Positions 54,210 through 62,468 of a stretch of DNA of 64,000 nucleotides are shown piece by piece (within the stretch, counting starts at the first letter, position 1; each line of letters begins with the position of its first letter). The notes under the pieces were generated by a model, which ran no database searches, was not told the DNA's origin, and saw only the letters and a program-made list of their open reading frames with translations. Location of the stretch: assembly GCA_030524205.1 (NCBI GenBank), contig JAUNGZ010000009.1:1-64000 (forward strand). The letters are read 5' to 3'. The DNA is from Eubacteriales bacterium (GTDB lineage: Bacteria; Bacillota; Clostridia; Oscillospirales; Butyricicoccaceae). Made by a program: the position numbers and the translations under genes.

Positions 54210-56030
54210 CTATCGTACCGTCGGCCCGAGCGTCCAGCGCACGGTCAGCGCCAGCAGGCCGAAGGGCTCGTTCGGACGGTCGTTGCCGATGCGCACGGTG
54301 AACAGCGGGATTTTATGCTGCCGCCAGCGGGTGCGGTAGCTGACCGCTCCCGGCACGCACCGGAAGGAAAACCGTGAAAAGTCGAGCGTTTTGAACGAAA
54401 ACAGGTCCATATTGCGCGACAGCGCCAAAAGCGCGCCGTTTTCGTTCTCATACCGCACGGTTGCACCCGAGCGGGAATAGGGCATCAGCGTCGGGATCAC
54501 GTCGCGCACGGTTTTGACCCGCCCCCACTGGGAAAAGGGCAGGGTGGGCGTGCGCCAGTAGGCGTCGATCGCCGCGTCGTCGTCGCAGTACGCGCCGTCC
54601 TCGTCCGCGCGGGAAAAGCGGCAGATACGCCCGTCCGCCGTGCCGAACCACAGCCGTCCGTCCAGCACCGCAAGGCATTGGGCGGGCACGTTTGACCAGC
54701 AGAACCACGCGGGCGCGCCGTCGTCCTCGGTAAGGCTTCCGTCCGCGATGTAGACGCGGCCGTTCACCGCAAGGTAGTATTTTCCCTCGAACACGGCGGC
54801 GCAGGCGTTTTCCAGATCTGCTTCGGCTTGCAGCTTGGGCAGAATCGCGTCCGAAACAGATCGGATGGCACGCTGCTCCGCAACCGCTGTGCCGTACACG
54901 CCCATCACGCCGCGCGCGGACAGGAACAGCGGCAGGTCGTTCAGCGCGGCGAAGGAGCGCGGGGATACCGCCCCCTCGCCCTGCGCGCCCTGCGTCAGCG
55001 GATAGAGCGCCGTGCCGTCGTCGGCCATAAGGTAGGCGCGGCGGTAGCTGGTCGCCTCCTGCGCGCCGCCCGACTTGACGATGAGCTGGCTTTCGTACTG
55101 CTTGAGATAGCCGACGATGGCGGACGCGTCCGTGCCCATGCGCGTGTAGCCGGTGTCGGGGAAGTAGGTCGGGTCGTAAAGCCCGGACTGCCAATCGCAG
55201 TTGGGCTCGTCCGGGTTGCCGGAAAGGAAAACGCGCGTGTCGTTTTTGCCGCCGTACAGCCCGGCGAAGCGGCATTTGTCGATCTTGTCGGCGTGTCCTG
55301 CGACCGTTTTAGAGAAGGAGATCGACACGTTGGCAAGGCCGTTTCCGTTCGCGGGGGCGGCGGCCAGCGTCACCAGCCCGGTCGTCCGGTTGACCGAGGA
55401 AACCGTGACCGCGCTATCATTTACCGCGGCGGTCACCTCGGCGCTGTCAAGCTCTTTCGCGTCCACTTGAAACTGCGTGGCCGAGCCGTTGCCGATAAAG
55501 GTGTTGATGCGGCGGGGCGTCAGCAGGTTCACCGGCTCGTAGCTCGTGCCGCCGCCCGTCGGCGCGGCCGAGATGGTCGTGGTCGGCACGTAGGCGTCGT
55601 CGCGCACGCGGACCGCCTCCCACGCGGTATCCGCCGCGTTCCGGCGCACGGCGCGGTAGGCCGCTCCGTCCAGCAGGTACAGCACACCGTTCATCGTGAA
55701 CGACTGGGAAAACGCCTCGTTCATATCGGCGCACAGCTCGGTTTCCTCCCCCTCGTCCGGACGGCAGAGCAGCCTTTTGCCCGTGTGGACGACCGCGCCC
55801 GTCCCGTCCGGCAGGGCGAACAGACCGTAGACGGGCGCGCCGTAGGCGGCCTGCGTTTTCCAGCCCGTGCGCTTGACGAGAAAGTCGTTCTGCTCGCAGA
55901 TCAGGTTCTGCATGTCGGGCGAGCGGGACAGCGAGGCCTTGGCCGGGTGTGTGCGGCAGTCGAGGCCGCCGAACCGCCGCACGACGGTCTGCCGCACGGT
56001 TTCGGTCTGCGGGAACTGATAAGCGCGCAT
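54210..56030 (-). CDS. Large phage virion protein, possible tail hub or stabilisation protein
   Basis: 606 residues beginning RAYQFPQTETVRQTVVRRFG. Many short beta strands and repeated Gly/Asp turns are seen (FALPDGTGAVVHTGKRLLC; CLAVLDGRLWFGTADGRICR), suggesting a propeller-like or beta-rich connector. It follows a short connector-like gene by a one-base TGATG overlap. I cannot assign a named family; position after capsid and adaptor fits a tail hub or stabilisation protein. Confidence 0.65.
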   Translation of the reverse strand: MRAYQFPQTETVRQTVVRRFGGLDCRTHPAKASLSRSPDMQNLICEQNDFLVKRTGWKTQAAYGAPVYGLFALPDGTGAVVHTGKRLLCRPDEGEETELCADMNEAFSQSFTMNGVLYLLDGAAYRAVRRNAADTAWEAVRVRDDAYVPTTTISAAPTGGGTSYEPVNLLTPRRINTFIGNGSATQFQVDAKELDSAEVTAAVNDSAVTVSSVNRTTGLVTLAAAPANGNGLANVSISFSKTVAGHADKIDKCRFAGLYGGKNDTRVFLSGNPDEPNCDWQSGLYDPTYFPDTGYTRMGTDASAIVGYLKQYESQLIVKSGGAQEATSYRRAYLMADDGTALYPLTQGAQGEGAVSPRSFAALNDLPLFLSARGVMGVYGTAVAEQRAIRSVSDAILPKLQAEADLENACAAVFEGKYYLAVNGRVYIADGSLTEDDGAPAWFCWSNVPAQCLAVLDGRLWFGTADGRICRFSRADEDGAYCDDDAAIDAYWRTPTLPFSQWGRVKTVRDVIPTLMPYSRSGATVRYENENGALLALSRNMDLFSFKTLDFSRFSFRCVPGAVSYRTRWRQHKIPLFTVRIGNDRPNEPFGLLALTVRWTLGPTVR

Positions 56031-56398
56031 CAGACCATCTCCTGCACGGCGGTGAACTGGGCGGGGCAGTGGTTCAGCAGGCGGACGGCGTACTCATTGG
56101 CCGCCCAGTTGAATTTCTCCTTGTCGTCGTCCGCCGCGAGCAGCGCCGACAGCCCGTAGGGAAAGCACTCGCGCGCGAGCCAGTCGCCCGCCGGGATTTC
56201 CTCGGCAAGCGCGGCCATGCGGGGCGGCGCGGCGAGCGCCGTCTCGGCGCAGAACACGCGCTCGGCGTTGATCTCGCGCAGCGAATTGGCAAGCAGCTGG
56301 TTGAGCGCGCCCAAGGCGAACTGCTCGTAATACGCGCCGCTGTCAGGCGTTTCGCCCAGCAGGCTTAAAGCGGCGCGGAAGCATTCGGTTCCGGTCAA
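56030..56398 (-). CDS. Small phage head-tail connector-like protein
   Basis: 122 residues, TGTECFRAALSLLGETPDSG then YYEQFALGALNQLLANSLRE, mostly helical, ending TAVQEMV. Location just after the capsid gene and its helical make-up match head-completion or adaptor proteins. Starts at TTG 56398 with AAAGGAGG upstream; the frame is open further but without a site. Coupled to the next gene. Confidence 0.6.
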   Translation of the reverse strand: MTGTECFRAALSLLGETPDSGAYYEQFALGALNQLLANSLREINAERVFCAETALAAPPRMAALAEEIPAGDWLARECFPYGLSALLAADDDKEKFNWAANEYAVRLLNHCPAQFTAVQEMV

Positions 56399-56430
56399 AG
56401 GGATTCCTCCTTTCAAAGCGGCGCGGGCGG

Positions 56431-57465
56431 TCAGCCCGCCGCAACCGCCGACGGGTATTTGCCGCTCGCCTCGGCAAAGGCGCGGATTTTGCACCCGGCT
56501 TCGGGCGTGAGCACGGCGCCGCTCGTGTAGTCGGCGGCCGAATCCGAATAGCGCGGGTCGGAGCCGTCGAGCGTATAGCGGATGCTGCCCGTGCCGGTGA
56601 TCTTGCCGTCCTCGCCGATGACCGGCGCGGCGGAGACAAGGCCGGTGTTCACCAGCGCGTACACGCCGCCGCACTTCGCGCCGAGCACGTAAGCGTCGTA
56701 GTAGTGCCGCCCCTCGATCAGCGCGCCCGACACGCCGACCGGGTCCTCGTGCACCTTGGCGTCCGCGATTTTGTAGGGCATGAGCACGGCGTCCTTGTGC
56801 GCGACGAGGAACCACACGTTTTCGGGCAGGTAGCTTTTGGGCACGCGCACGACGTTCATGCCGAACACCTCGCCGCACACGCCCTTGGCGATGGACTGCC
56901 GCGCGAGCACGTCGACCGAGGCGAACTCGTCCGAGGTGCACACCAGCTTGTACATTTCGCTCGTCAGGTACAGATAGCGGTTGTCGTCGGGCACGAGCGC
57001 GTCGTCGAGCGCCTGCGACGCGTCCGCGATCTTGGAGACGATATTCGCCTTGGTCGGCTTGTCGCTCTCCGCGATCGTGCCCGCCATGTGGACAAAACGC
57101 GAAAAGGCGTATTTGTCCGCCGCCGGGGTGGATTTTTCGTTGAGCTGGAGTCTGAGCATGTCGGCCGCGTTTTTGACCAGATTCTGGTCTAGGTTGTTGC
57201 CCTTGTCGATGGTCAGCGTGAACGCCTTGTCCTGCGTCATGGTCAGCTCCTGCACCACGTCCTGCATTTCGGTCACGTCGCCGTAGCGGGCGAGGCCGCC
57301 GTCTCGGTCGTAGTCGACCTCCTCTACGGTGATGGGCGTGTACACCTTGAGCGTCTTAACGCCGGTCAGGTCGAAGGTCTCGGCGGTCTTGCCCTTGATA
57401 AAGGATGCGCGCGTGAACACCTCGGCAATTTGGTCGGCGTATTTGGAAGCAAGGTTAATTGCCAT
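56431..57465 (-). CDS. Phage major capsid protein with C-terminal chitobiase-like domain
   Basis: 344 residues. The first 270 or so (AINLASKYADQIAEVFTRAS; MTQDKAFTLTIDKGNNLDQN; GVCGEVFGMNVVRVPKSYLP) have the profile of a HK97-type capsid subunit. The last 60 or so (TGSIRYTLDGSDPRYSDSAA then GCKIRAFAEASG) match the chitobiase/hexosaminidase C-terminal beta-sandwich, a fold used as surface decoration. ATG 57465 is preceded by AAGGAGG. It lies downstream of repeat copy 11, which separates it from the scaffold gene. Confidence 0.78.
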   Translation of the reverse strand: MAINLASKYADQIAEVFTRASFIKGKTAETFDLTGVKTLKVYTPITVEEVDYDRDGGLARYGDVTEMQDVVQELTMTQDKAFTLTIDKGNNLDQNLVKNAADMLRLQLNEKSTPAADKYAFSRFVHMAGTIAESDKPTKANIVSKIADASQALDDALVPDDNRYLYLTSEMYKLVCTSDEFASVDVLARQSIAKGVCGEVFGMNVVRVPKSYLPENVWFLVAHKDAVLMPYKIADAKVHEDPVGVSGALIEGRHYYDAYVLGAKCGGVYALVNTGLVSAAPVIGEDGKITGTGSIRYTLDGSDPRYSDSAADYTSGAVLTPEAGCKIRAFAEASGKYPSAVAAG

Positions 57466-57488
57466 AAGAAATATTCCTCCTTAATCCG

Positions 57489-57652
57489 ATTCGATTGAAA
57501 CTACAGTTTCAATCCAGAGTTTGCCGCCTACGAGCCGCGCCCTGCGGTCGCAACTCGCAGGCGGTTTGTTAAAAAACCGTGATACATGCTCCCGGTTTTT
57601 TGGATATCTGCGTGGCAGATATCCCATTGAAATGCGCGCTGCGGCGCTGGGG
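57489..57652 (+). repeat. Modular hairpin element, copy 11, inside the phage cassette
   Basis: Plus-strand copy, opposite to the genes around it. P1 CGATTGAAACT (57490-57514, one mismatch at the end), the middle stem GCCGCCTACGAG...CTCGCAGGCGG, the central hairpin AAAAAACCG, loop with ATACATGCTC, CGGTTTTTT (57571-57602), GGATATCTGCGTGGCAGATATCC and the end stem GCGCGCTGCGGCGC. It ends one base before the scaffold stop codon and fills the whole gap. Confidence 0.78.
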
Positions 57653-58138
57653 TTACTTGCCCAGCAGCGCAAGGGTGACGGGGTCTACGCCCGCCGGTTC
57701 GCCGTCGCTCTGCGCGGGGCCGACCGCCTGCCGGCGGTTTTTCAGGTTGACCTCCATTGCGGCCAGCTCGTCCTTCAGCGTGAGCAGCTCCCACTTGCGG
57801 TAGGCCGCGACGAGCGAGCCCTCCTGCTGCGCCCACTCCCAGACCTGCGGCGGGATGTCCTCGGGCGCAACGTCGGGGTACTCCTCGACGAAGGCCGCGT
57901 AGATCTGCCCCTCGCTCAGACCGCTCGCCGCGCGGTTGCGGCGGACAACGCCGTTCTGCTTGGACAGCCCGGCGCTTGCCGCTTCAATCAGCTCCTCAAG
58001 CGTCAGCTCGCGCGTCTCGCCGTCGACGGGCACCGGATAGGTCTGTTCTCCGGTCTGCGGCGCCGCTTCGGGCGCGCCGCCCGGCGCGAAGGGATTGACC
58101 GCCTCGGCCGCCGCCTCAGGCATTGTTTTCTGTTTCAT
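57653..58138 (-). CDS. Phage scaffolding-like protein
   Basis: 161 residues, acidic and helical with a disordered Pro/Ala/Glu start (PEAAAEAVNPFAPGGAPEAA) and a C-terminal helix LTLKDELAAMEVNLKNRRQA followed by DPVTLALLGK. Location between portal and capsid and this composition are those of capsid scaffolds. Overlaps the portal gene by 23 bases. Confidence 0.72.
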   Translation of the reverse strand: MKQKTMPEAAAEAVNPFAPGGAPEAAPQTGEQTYPVPVDGETRELTLEELIEAASAGLSKQNGVVRRNRAASGLSEGQIYAAFVEEYPDVAPEDIPPQVWEWAQQEGSLVAAYRKWELLTLKDELAAMEVNLKNRRQAVGPAQSDGEPAGVDPVTLALLGK

Positions 58139-59672
58139 GGATCGGTTCCTCCTTTTCTTTTTCCCGCTGCAGGCGCAGGGCGTGCAGCAGGTCGCTTTTG
58201 CCGCGCACCTGATAGTCGGGGATGTTCTCCAGATACGCGATGGGGTCGGAGATCACGCCGCTTTCGAGCAGATGGTCGTTGGTCATGGTCTGCATGGTCT
58301 CCGACCAGTAGCTGGCTGCGCCCACGTCGACCTGCAGGCGCATATCCTGCCTCGCGAGCGCGCCGAAGTCGAACGACTGCCTAAGCGGCTCGCCGCCCGG
58401 CTCATCCGCGATGGTGACCGTGCGCACGCCGTAGTGCGCGCCCATCAGATCGAGGAAGATGCGCGCCCACTCCTCGGTGAAGCGGTAAAACGCCATTTTT
58501 GTCAGCTCGAGCGGGGCGGCGGTGGCGTTCTGCACCGCGACGATCGCCGAGGTGTTGTCCGGCCGCACCGTGCCGAGCGCGGCCTCGGAAGCGCCCATCA
58601 GCTCCATCGTGTCGGTCATCATCTGCTTGAGAAGCGCGAGCACCTGCGTCGAAATATCAGGCGCCTTGAACGCGGACGCGACCGCTTCATTCGGGTTGCC
58701 GCGCATGCCGACCGCCTTGCCCACATCGTTCGACCAGCCTTGGGGGAAGCGGGTCATGTCGTAAATGATTTTGGGGAAGGCAACCTGCTTGACGCACTGC
58801 ACATACATCGAATACAGCTTGTTGATCGCGATCTGGTTGGGGATGGCCTCGGTCAGCGGGCTTTCGCCGTGGCACGAGTTCCGCACCCGGTTCCAGCACA
58901 GGTGCGTCACCGGATAGAGCCGGTAGGGCAGCGTTTTCTCCCGCATGACGGTTGCCGTGCGCGTCGTTTTGCAGAACGCAACGCCCGTTTCGGTTTTGCG
59001 CAGGTGCAGCAGCACGGTCACGCGGCTGCCGCCGTCCTGCACGCAGCGGCGCAGGCTTTCGCTTTCGCTGTCGGGCACGATGGCGGCGACTTCGTCCGCG
59101 CCCATGCCGTTTTCCTTTGCCTCCGCGCGCACCTCGTCCACCTCGCGCCGCATTGCGAGGATGAGATACGGCTGGCGCTGCACGTCGTCCGACGCGGGGT
59201 TGCCGAAGCAGATATTGGTCGAGTCGATCAGCTCGACCGCGAGATCGCCCTTGACCGCCTGCCCGGTCTCGAGCGACGGGTCAAAGCGGATGTAAAAGCA
59301 GGCGTCGCCGTCGACGCAGGCGTTTTTCAGCAGATCGCGGCCAAGGCTTTTGACGCCCGACCGCTCGATGGCCGAGGCGAACGCGCGGTCGAGCACGCGG
59401 GCGGTCTTGCGGCCCTCTTCGTCCTCGTCGAAGGGCTTCGCGTGCACGGCCACGTCGTCCGACACCAGCATGGACACGAACAGGTTGACGCAGCGGCGCA
59501 GTACGTTAAAAATGAGCGGGTCGAGCGACTGCACACGCAGCCCTTCCCACTGGCGGCCGAGATAGAAGGCCTCGTTGCGGCGTACGCGGTCAAAAAGGCC
59601 GATGGCGCGCTTGTATTCCTGTCCGCGCTCGTATTTGCGCCAAATAGCGGCGGGCGACGGGTCAAACTTCAT
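58116..59672 (-). CDS. Phage portal protein
   Basis: 518 residues, the dodecameric DNA gate of the head. It opens KFDPSPAAIWRKYERGQEYK with NEAFYLGRQWEGLRV near residue 35. The central part has a P22-like portal pattern (FPKIIYDMTRFPQGWSNDVG; NTSAIVAVQNATAAPLELTK) and the C-terminus is charged (LRLQREKEKEEPIHETENNA). ATG 59672 has GGAGG upstream; an in-frame start 21 bases earlier would lie in the neighbouring gene. Confidence 0.85.
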   Translation of the reverse strand: MKFDPSPAAIWRKYERGQEYKRAIGLFDRVRRNEAFYLGRQWEGLRVQSLDPLIFNVLRRCVNLFVSMLVSDDVAVHAKPFDEDEEGRKTARVLDRAFASAIERSGVKSLGRDLLKNACVDGDACFYIRFDPSLETGQAVKGDLAVELIDSTNICFGNPASDDVQRQPYLILAMRREVDEVRAEAKENGMGADEVAAIVPDSESESLRRCVQDGGSRVTVLLHLRKTETGVAFCKTTRTATVMREKTLPYRLYPVTHLCWNRVRNSCHGESPLTEAIPNQIAINKLYSMYVQCVKQVAFPKIIYDMTRFPQGWSNDVGKAVGMRGNPNEAVASAFKAPDISTQVLALLKQMMTDTMELMGASEAALGTVRPDNTSAIVAVQNATAAPLELTKMAFYRFTEEWARIFLDLMGAHYGVRTVTIADEPGGEPLRQSFDFGALARQDMRLQVDVGAASYWSETMQTMTNDHLLESGVISDPIAYLENIPDYQVRGKSDLLHALRLQREKEKEEPIHETENNA

Positions 59673-59853
59673 CGTTTTCCTCCTCTCCGCCATAGGCGAG
59701 CAGCGCGCGGATGTCGCGCGTCAGTTGATCCTCGGGCGCGGCGCCGTCTCCGGCGGATGTTTCCCGCCGGCGCGGCAGCGTAAGCCCGCCCGACGCCGCC
59801 GCGCCGGTCAAAACCAGCAGCGCCGCGCCGATGCAATAGAGTAAAATGGTCAT
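59662..59853 (-). CDS. Small phage-cassette membrane protein
   Basis: 63 residues, TILLYCIGAALLVLTGAAAS at the N-terminus (one membrane segment) followed by a charged tail. ATG 59853 follows AAAAGGAGGG. It overlaps the portal gene by 11 bases. Could be a holin-like or anchor protein; nothing in the sequence decides. Confidence 0.62.
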   Translation of the reverse strand: MTILLYCIGAALLVLTGAAASGGLTLPRRRETSAGDGAAPEDQLTRDIRALLAYGGEEENDEV

Positions 59854-59869
59854 GGGGGTTCCCTCCTTT

Positions 59870-61168
59870 TCAGTAGCTGAGAAACGCGCCGATCTCACAG
59901 TCGTAGGCCGTCGGGCGCGCAGGCGGCGGGATTTCGCGCACGGTGGCGGCGTAGCCGCGCAGCGCGTCCGGGGCGTGCGTCAGCTCGTGCGGCGTGTTCG
60001 ACACGTCGGACGGGTTGCGCGCGTCGTGCTGCAGAGCGGGCAGCGTGCGGATCAGGTTGCGGCAGGCGTCGAAAATGGTCAGCCGGGGCCGCAGCGCGCC
60101 TGTTTCGTCCTCGCGCGGGGTGAGCAGCTCGTGCAGCGCCAGCCACCCGGCGACGCGCTCGTTGCCGCTGTTTTCAAAGTCCAGCCCGCAGGCCGCGAAC
60201 AGCTCGACCGCCGACTTGCCGGTTTCCTGCCGCCGGTTCCACAGGTCGGGCGGGGCAAGGCGGCAGGCGATGCGCTCGTCCGGCCCCTCCCGCGCGCGGA
60301 TGGCGGCGGCCGCTTCAGAGATAATCAAATTAGGTTGATATAACTCTCTGTATACCACACTCCGTCCGTCCGGGCTTTGCGCGATCCATAAGGCGGCCAG
60401 CATGTCGAGGCCATAATCAATGGTCAGCCAGCGCGTCCATCCTTTGGGGATGGCAAAGGGCGGGGTCACGTGCAGCGGCACGGAAAATTCGCTGAAATAC
60501 CGCCCTTCATTCAGCTCCCATACGCCGTCGAGCAGCGCTTTCCGGTCGTGCGGGGAGAGCAGGCGCAGCCGCTTTTCATACCCCGCGTCCGCCTTTTGCA
60601 GAAAGGGGTTGTCGGCCAGCCGCGCGGGCAGAAACAGCCGCGTGCCGCCGTCAAACGCGGTTTCCGCGTCGGGCGGCATGGGGTCGATGTAGCGCGCCTT
60701 GACCCAGCCGTGGCCCGCGCCGCCGGGGTTGGTCGTCGACTTCACCTGCTTGGGATAGCCGTTCGTTCCCCGCACGCGGGAGAGCAGGTAGGTGAACTGG
60801 CTTTCGGTGAAGTGGGTCAATTCGTCGAAGCGCAGCACGTCGTACTCGGCGGATTGATAGCGCGTCACGTCGCTTTCCGCGTCGCAGTAGCCGAACTCGA
60901 GCACCGAGCCGTTTGCAAACCGCCATTGGTGCTCGCTGACGCGGTAGGACGCGATGCGCTGCGGGTACAGCCGCAGCGAGGCGGGCACGAGCGACCGCTC
61001 CAGCTCGGGCATCGTCCGCCGCAGCATCAGCTGCCGCGAGCCGGGATAGACGACCGCGAAGCGCAGCGCGTCGAGCAGTTGGCCATGGCTTTTGCCGCCG
61101 CCCGCCGCCCCGCCGAACAGCGTTTCAAACGCTCCGGACGAAATGAACGCCGCCTGCCGCGGGGTTAT
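59870..61168 (-). CDS. Phage terminase large subunit, start unresolved
   Basis: Packaging motor. The ATPase part has Walker A in FGGAAGGGKSHGQLLDALRF, then QLMLRRTMPELERSLVPASL, Walker B in YDVLRFDELTHFTESQFTYL, and QVKSTTNPGGAGHGWVKARY. The nuclease part has WLTIDYGLDMLAALWIAQS and further Asp-containing motifs to the end. The Walker A motif is upstream of the first in-frame ATG (61027), so the gene must begin earlier. No ATG/GTG/TTG occurs in this frame through the overlapping small-subunit gene, leaving ATC 61180 or ATA 61168 as a start, or frameshifting from the small subunit. The start given is a lower bound. Confidence 0.83.
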   Translation of the reverse strand: MTPRQAAFISSGAFETLFGGAAGGGKSHGQLLDALRFAVVYPGSRQLMLRRTMPELERSLVPASLRLYPQRIASYRVSEHQWRFANGSVLEFGYCDAESDVTRYQSAEYDVLRFDELTHFTESQFTYLLSRVRGTNGYPKQVKSTTNPGGAGHGWVKARYIDPMPPDAETAFDGGTRLFLPARLADNPFLQKADAGYEKRLRLLSPHDRKALLDGVWELNEGRYFSEFSVPLHVTPPFAIPKGWTRWLTIDYGLDMLAALWIAQSPDGRSVVYRELYQPNLIISEAAAAIRAREGPDERIACRLAPPDLWNRRQETGKSAVELFAACGLDFENSGNERVAGWLALHELLTPREDETGALRPRLTIFDACRNLIRTLPALQHDARNPSDVSNTPHELTHAPDALRGYAATVREIPPPARPTAYDCEIGAFLSY

Positions 61169-61374
61169 GGGGTATTCGATCCGTTTTCGATGCGAAAGAT
61201 GATCTCCACCGGCTCGGGCCCCTGCTCGTCCGCCGGAATCAGCGGGCCCTTGCCGACCGTGCGGTCGAGGATCTCCTTGATCGCACTCAGGCGGCTTGAC
61301 GCGGGCGCGTCCGCGTCCCCGGCGATCTCGTAGAGCATATCGACGAGCGCGCCCGGCTCGTCCGAACTTCGCAA
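61165..61374 (-). CDS. Phage terminase small subunit-like protein
   Basis: 69 residues: RSSDEPGALVDMLYEIAGDA, SSRLSAIKEILDRTVGKGPL. Short helical protein before the large subunit, as small terminases are. I chose TTG 61374, eight bases after AAGGAGGAG; an ATG at 61428 lies upstream of the likely transcription start. The end overlaps the large-subunit frame. Confidence 0.68.
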   Translation of the reverse strand: MRSSDEPGALVDMLYEIAGDADAPASSRLSAIKEILDRTVGKGPLIPADEQGPEPVEIIFRIENGSNTP

Positions 61375-61428
61375 GATGGCATCTCCTCCTTTCGGGAATG
61401 GATTTCGCTTACTTTTCCCGTAAGGCAT

Positions 61429-61457
61429 AGAATAGCCGCGGCCCGCGGCAAAGTCAA
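61429..61457 (-). promoter_or_regulatory. Promoter of the phage head cassette
   Basis: Minus strand TTGACT, 17-base spacer, TATTCT; start near 61422, giving a short leader before the terminase genes. A housekeeping-type promoter with no visible repressor gene beside it. Confidence 0.75.
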
Positions 61458-61481
61458 GAACAAATGTTCGATATTTTGCGC

Positions 61482-61510
61482 TTGCAATTTATCGACCGCT
61501 GCGGTATGCT
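61482..61510 (+). promoter_or_regulatory. Promoter of the HAD hydrolase gene
   Basis: TTGCAA, 17-base spacer, TATGCT, divergent to the phage cassette promoter. Confidence 0.65.
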
Positions 61511-61545
61511 GAATAGGAATCGAAATCATATCAAGGAGAACAAGC

Positions 61546-62361
61546 ATGAGAGAAATCGACCTGATCGCGCTCGATCTGGACGGCACGGCGCTCGCGCCGG
61601 ACAATACCGTGACCGACGGCCTGCGCGCGGCGGTGAAAAAAGCGCGGGAGGCGGGGCTGTACGTGGTCGTCGCAACCGGCCGCATCTGCGGGGAGGCGCG
61701 CGAGTTCGCGCGGGAGATGGGCGCGGACGATCTGATGGTCACCTCGGGCGGCGCGACGCTGTCGAGCGTAAAATACGGCAACTGCACCATGCGCATTTCG
61801 ATCCCGTGGGAGGCTGCCGTGCGGGCCGCGGCGGCAGTGGAGCGCATCGGCATGACCGCAATGGTCTACGCGGCGGAAACGCTGCTGATCACCCCGTACG
61901 ACGACATGAAATTCGGCGCGTACAAGTCGAACGAGGGGTATCTGGCCGTCAAGCAGGTCGTGCCGTCGGTCGCCGAATATATTGCGGATGAGCATTTGTC
62001 CGTCGATAAGATTTTTGTGCGCAGCCGGGACGACAGCCTGCTGCGCGGCGTGCGGCAGCAGCTCAGCGGGGCGCCGGGCCTGCGCGTCATCTCCTCCGCG
62101 TCCGATAATTTGGAGATCATGTCGCCGATTGCGGACAAGGGCACGGCGCTCGGCATGCTGTGCCGCACGCTGGGCACCAGTCTGTCGCGCGCTGCCGCTG
62201 TCGGGGACAGCGAAAACGATTTGGAAATGCTGCGCGCGGTCGCGCTGCCGATCGCGATGGCCAACGCCTCGGACGCGGTCAAGGCCGCCTGCCGCCGGAC
62301 GACCGAATCCAACGCCGCGGACGGGGCGGCAAAGGCGATCGAGCGCATTCTCGCGGAATAA
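61546..62361 (+). CDS. Cof-type HAD phosphatase
   Basis: 271 residues of the Cof/IIB HAD group, usually sugar-phosphate or flavin-phosphate phosphatases. Motif I IDLIALDLDGTALAPDNTV at residues 4-22 (nucleophile Asp), motif II VVVATGRICGEAREFA near 41, motif III Lys in the 190s (SPIADKGTALGML) and motif IV AVGDSENDLEMLRAV near 219. A cap domain lies between. Substrate unknown. AAGGAGAAC before ATG. Confidence 0.88.
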   Translation: MREIDLIALDLDGTALAPDNTVTDGLRAAVKKAREAGLYVVVATGRICGEAREFAREMGADDLMVTSGGATLSSVKYGNCTMRISIPWEAAVRAAAAVERIGMTAMVYAAETLLITPYDDMKFGAYKSNEGYLAVKQVVPSVAEYIADEHLSVDKIFVRSRDDSLLRGVRQQLSGAPGLRVISSASDNLEIMSPIADKGTALGMLCRTLGTSLSRAAAVGDSENDLEMLRAVALPIAMANASDAVKAACRRTTESNAADGAAKAIERILAE

Positions 62362-62413
62362 ATCCTGTCCGACGGGAAGCCTTTTTGCGCAAAATCGGTA
62401 GTATCCGCCAAAA

Positions 62414-62427
62414 ATGTGTGCTATAAT
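62414..62427 (+). promoter_or_regulatory. Extended -10 promoter of uppP
   Basis: TGCTATAAT at 62419-62427 with a poor -35 region. Confidence 0.5.
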
Positions 62428-62468
62428 AAACCCGTATGTGAAATTTGTCCCATCGAGAGGAGAAAACA

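Noticed and set aside
54828-56159. 443-codon plus-strand frame inside the phage cassette
   Set aside because: Arg/Val/His-rich shadow of the minus-strand virion gene, with no ribosome binding site.
61375-61428. Longer small-terminase start at ATG 61428
   Set aside because: It lies upstream of the predicted transcription start and has no ribosome binding site; its first codons cover the site used by TTG 61374.
53240-61457. Complete inducible prophage
   Set aside because: No integrase, repressor, replication, tail-tape or lysis gene is present and no flanking direct repeat is visible.
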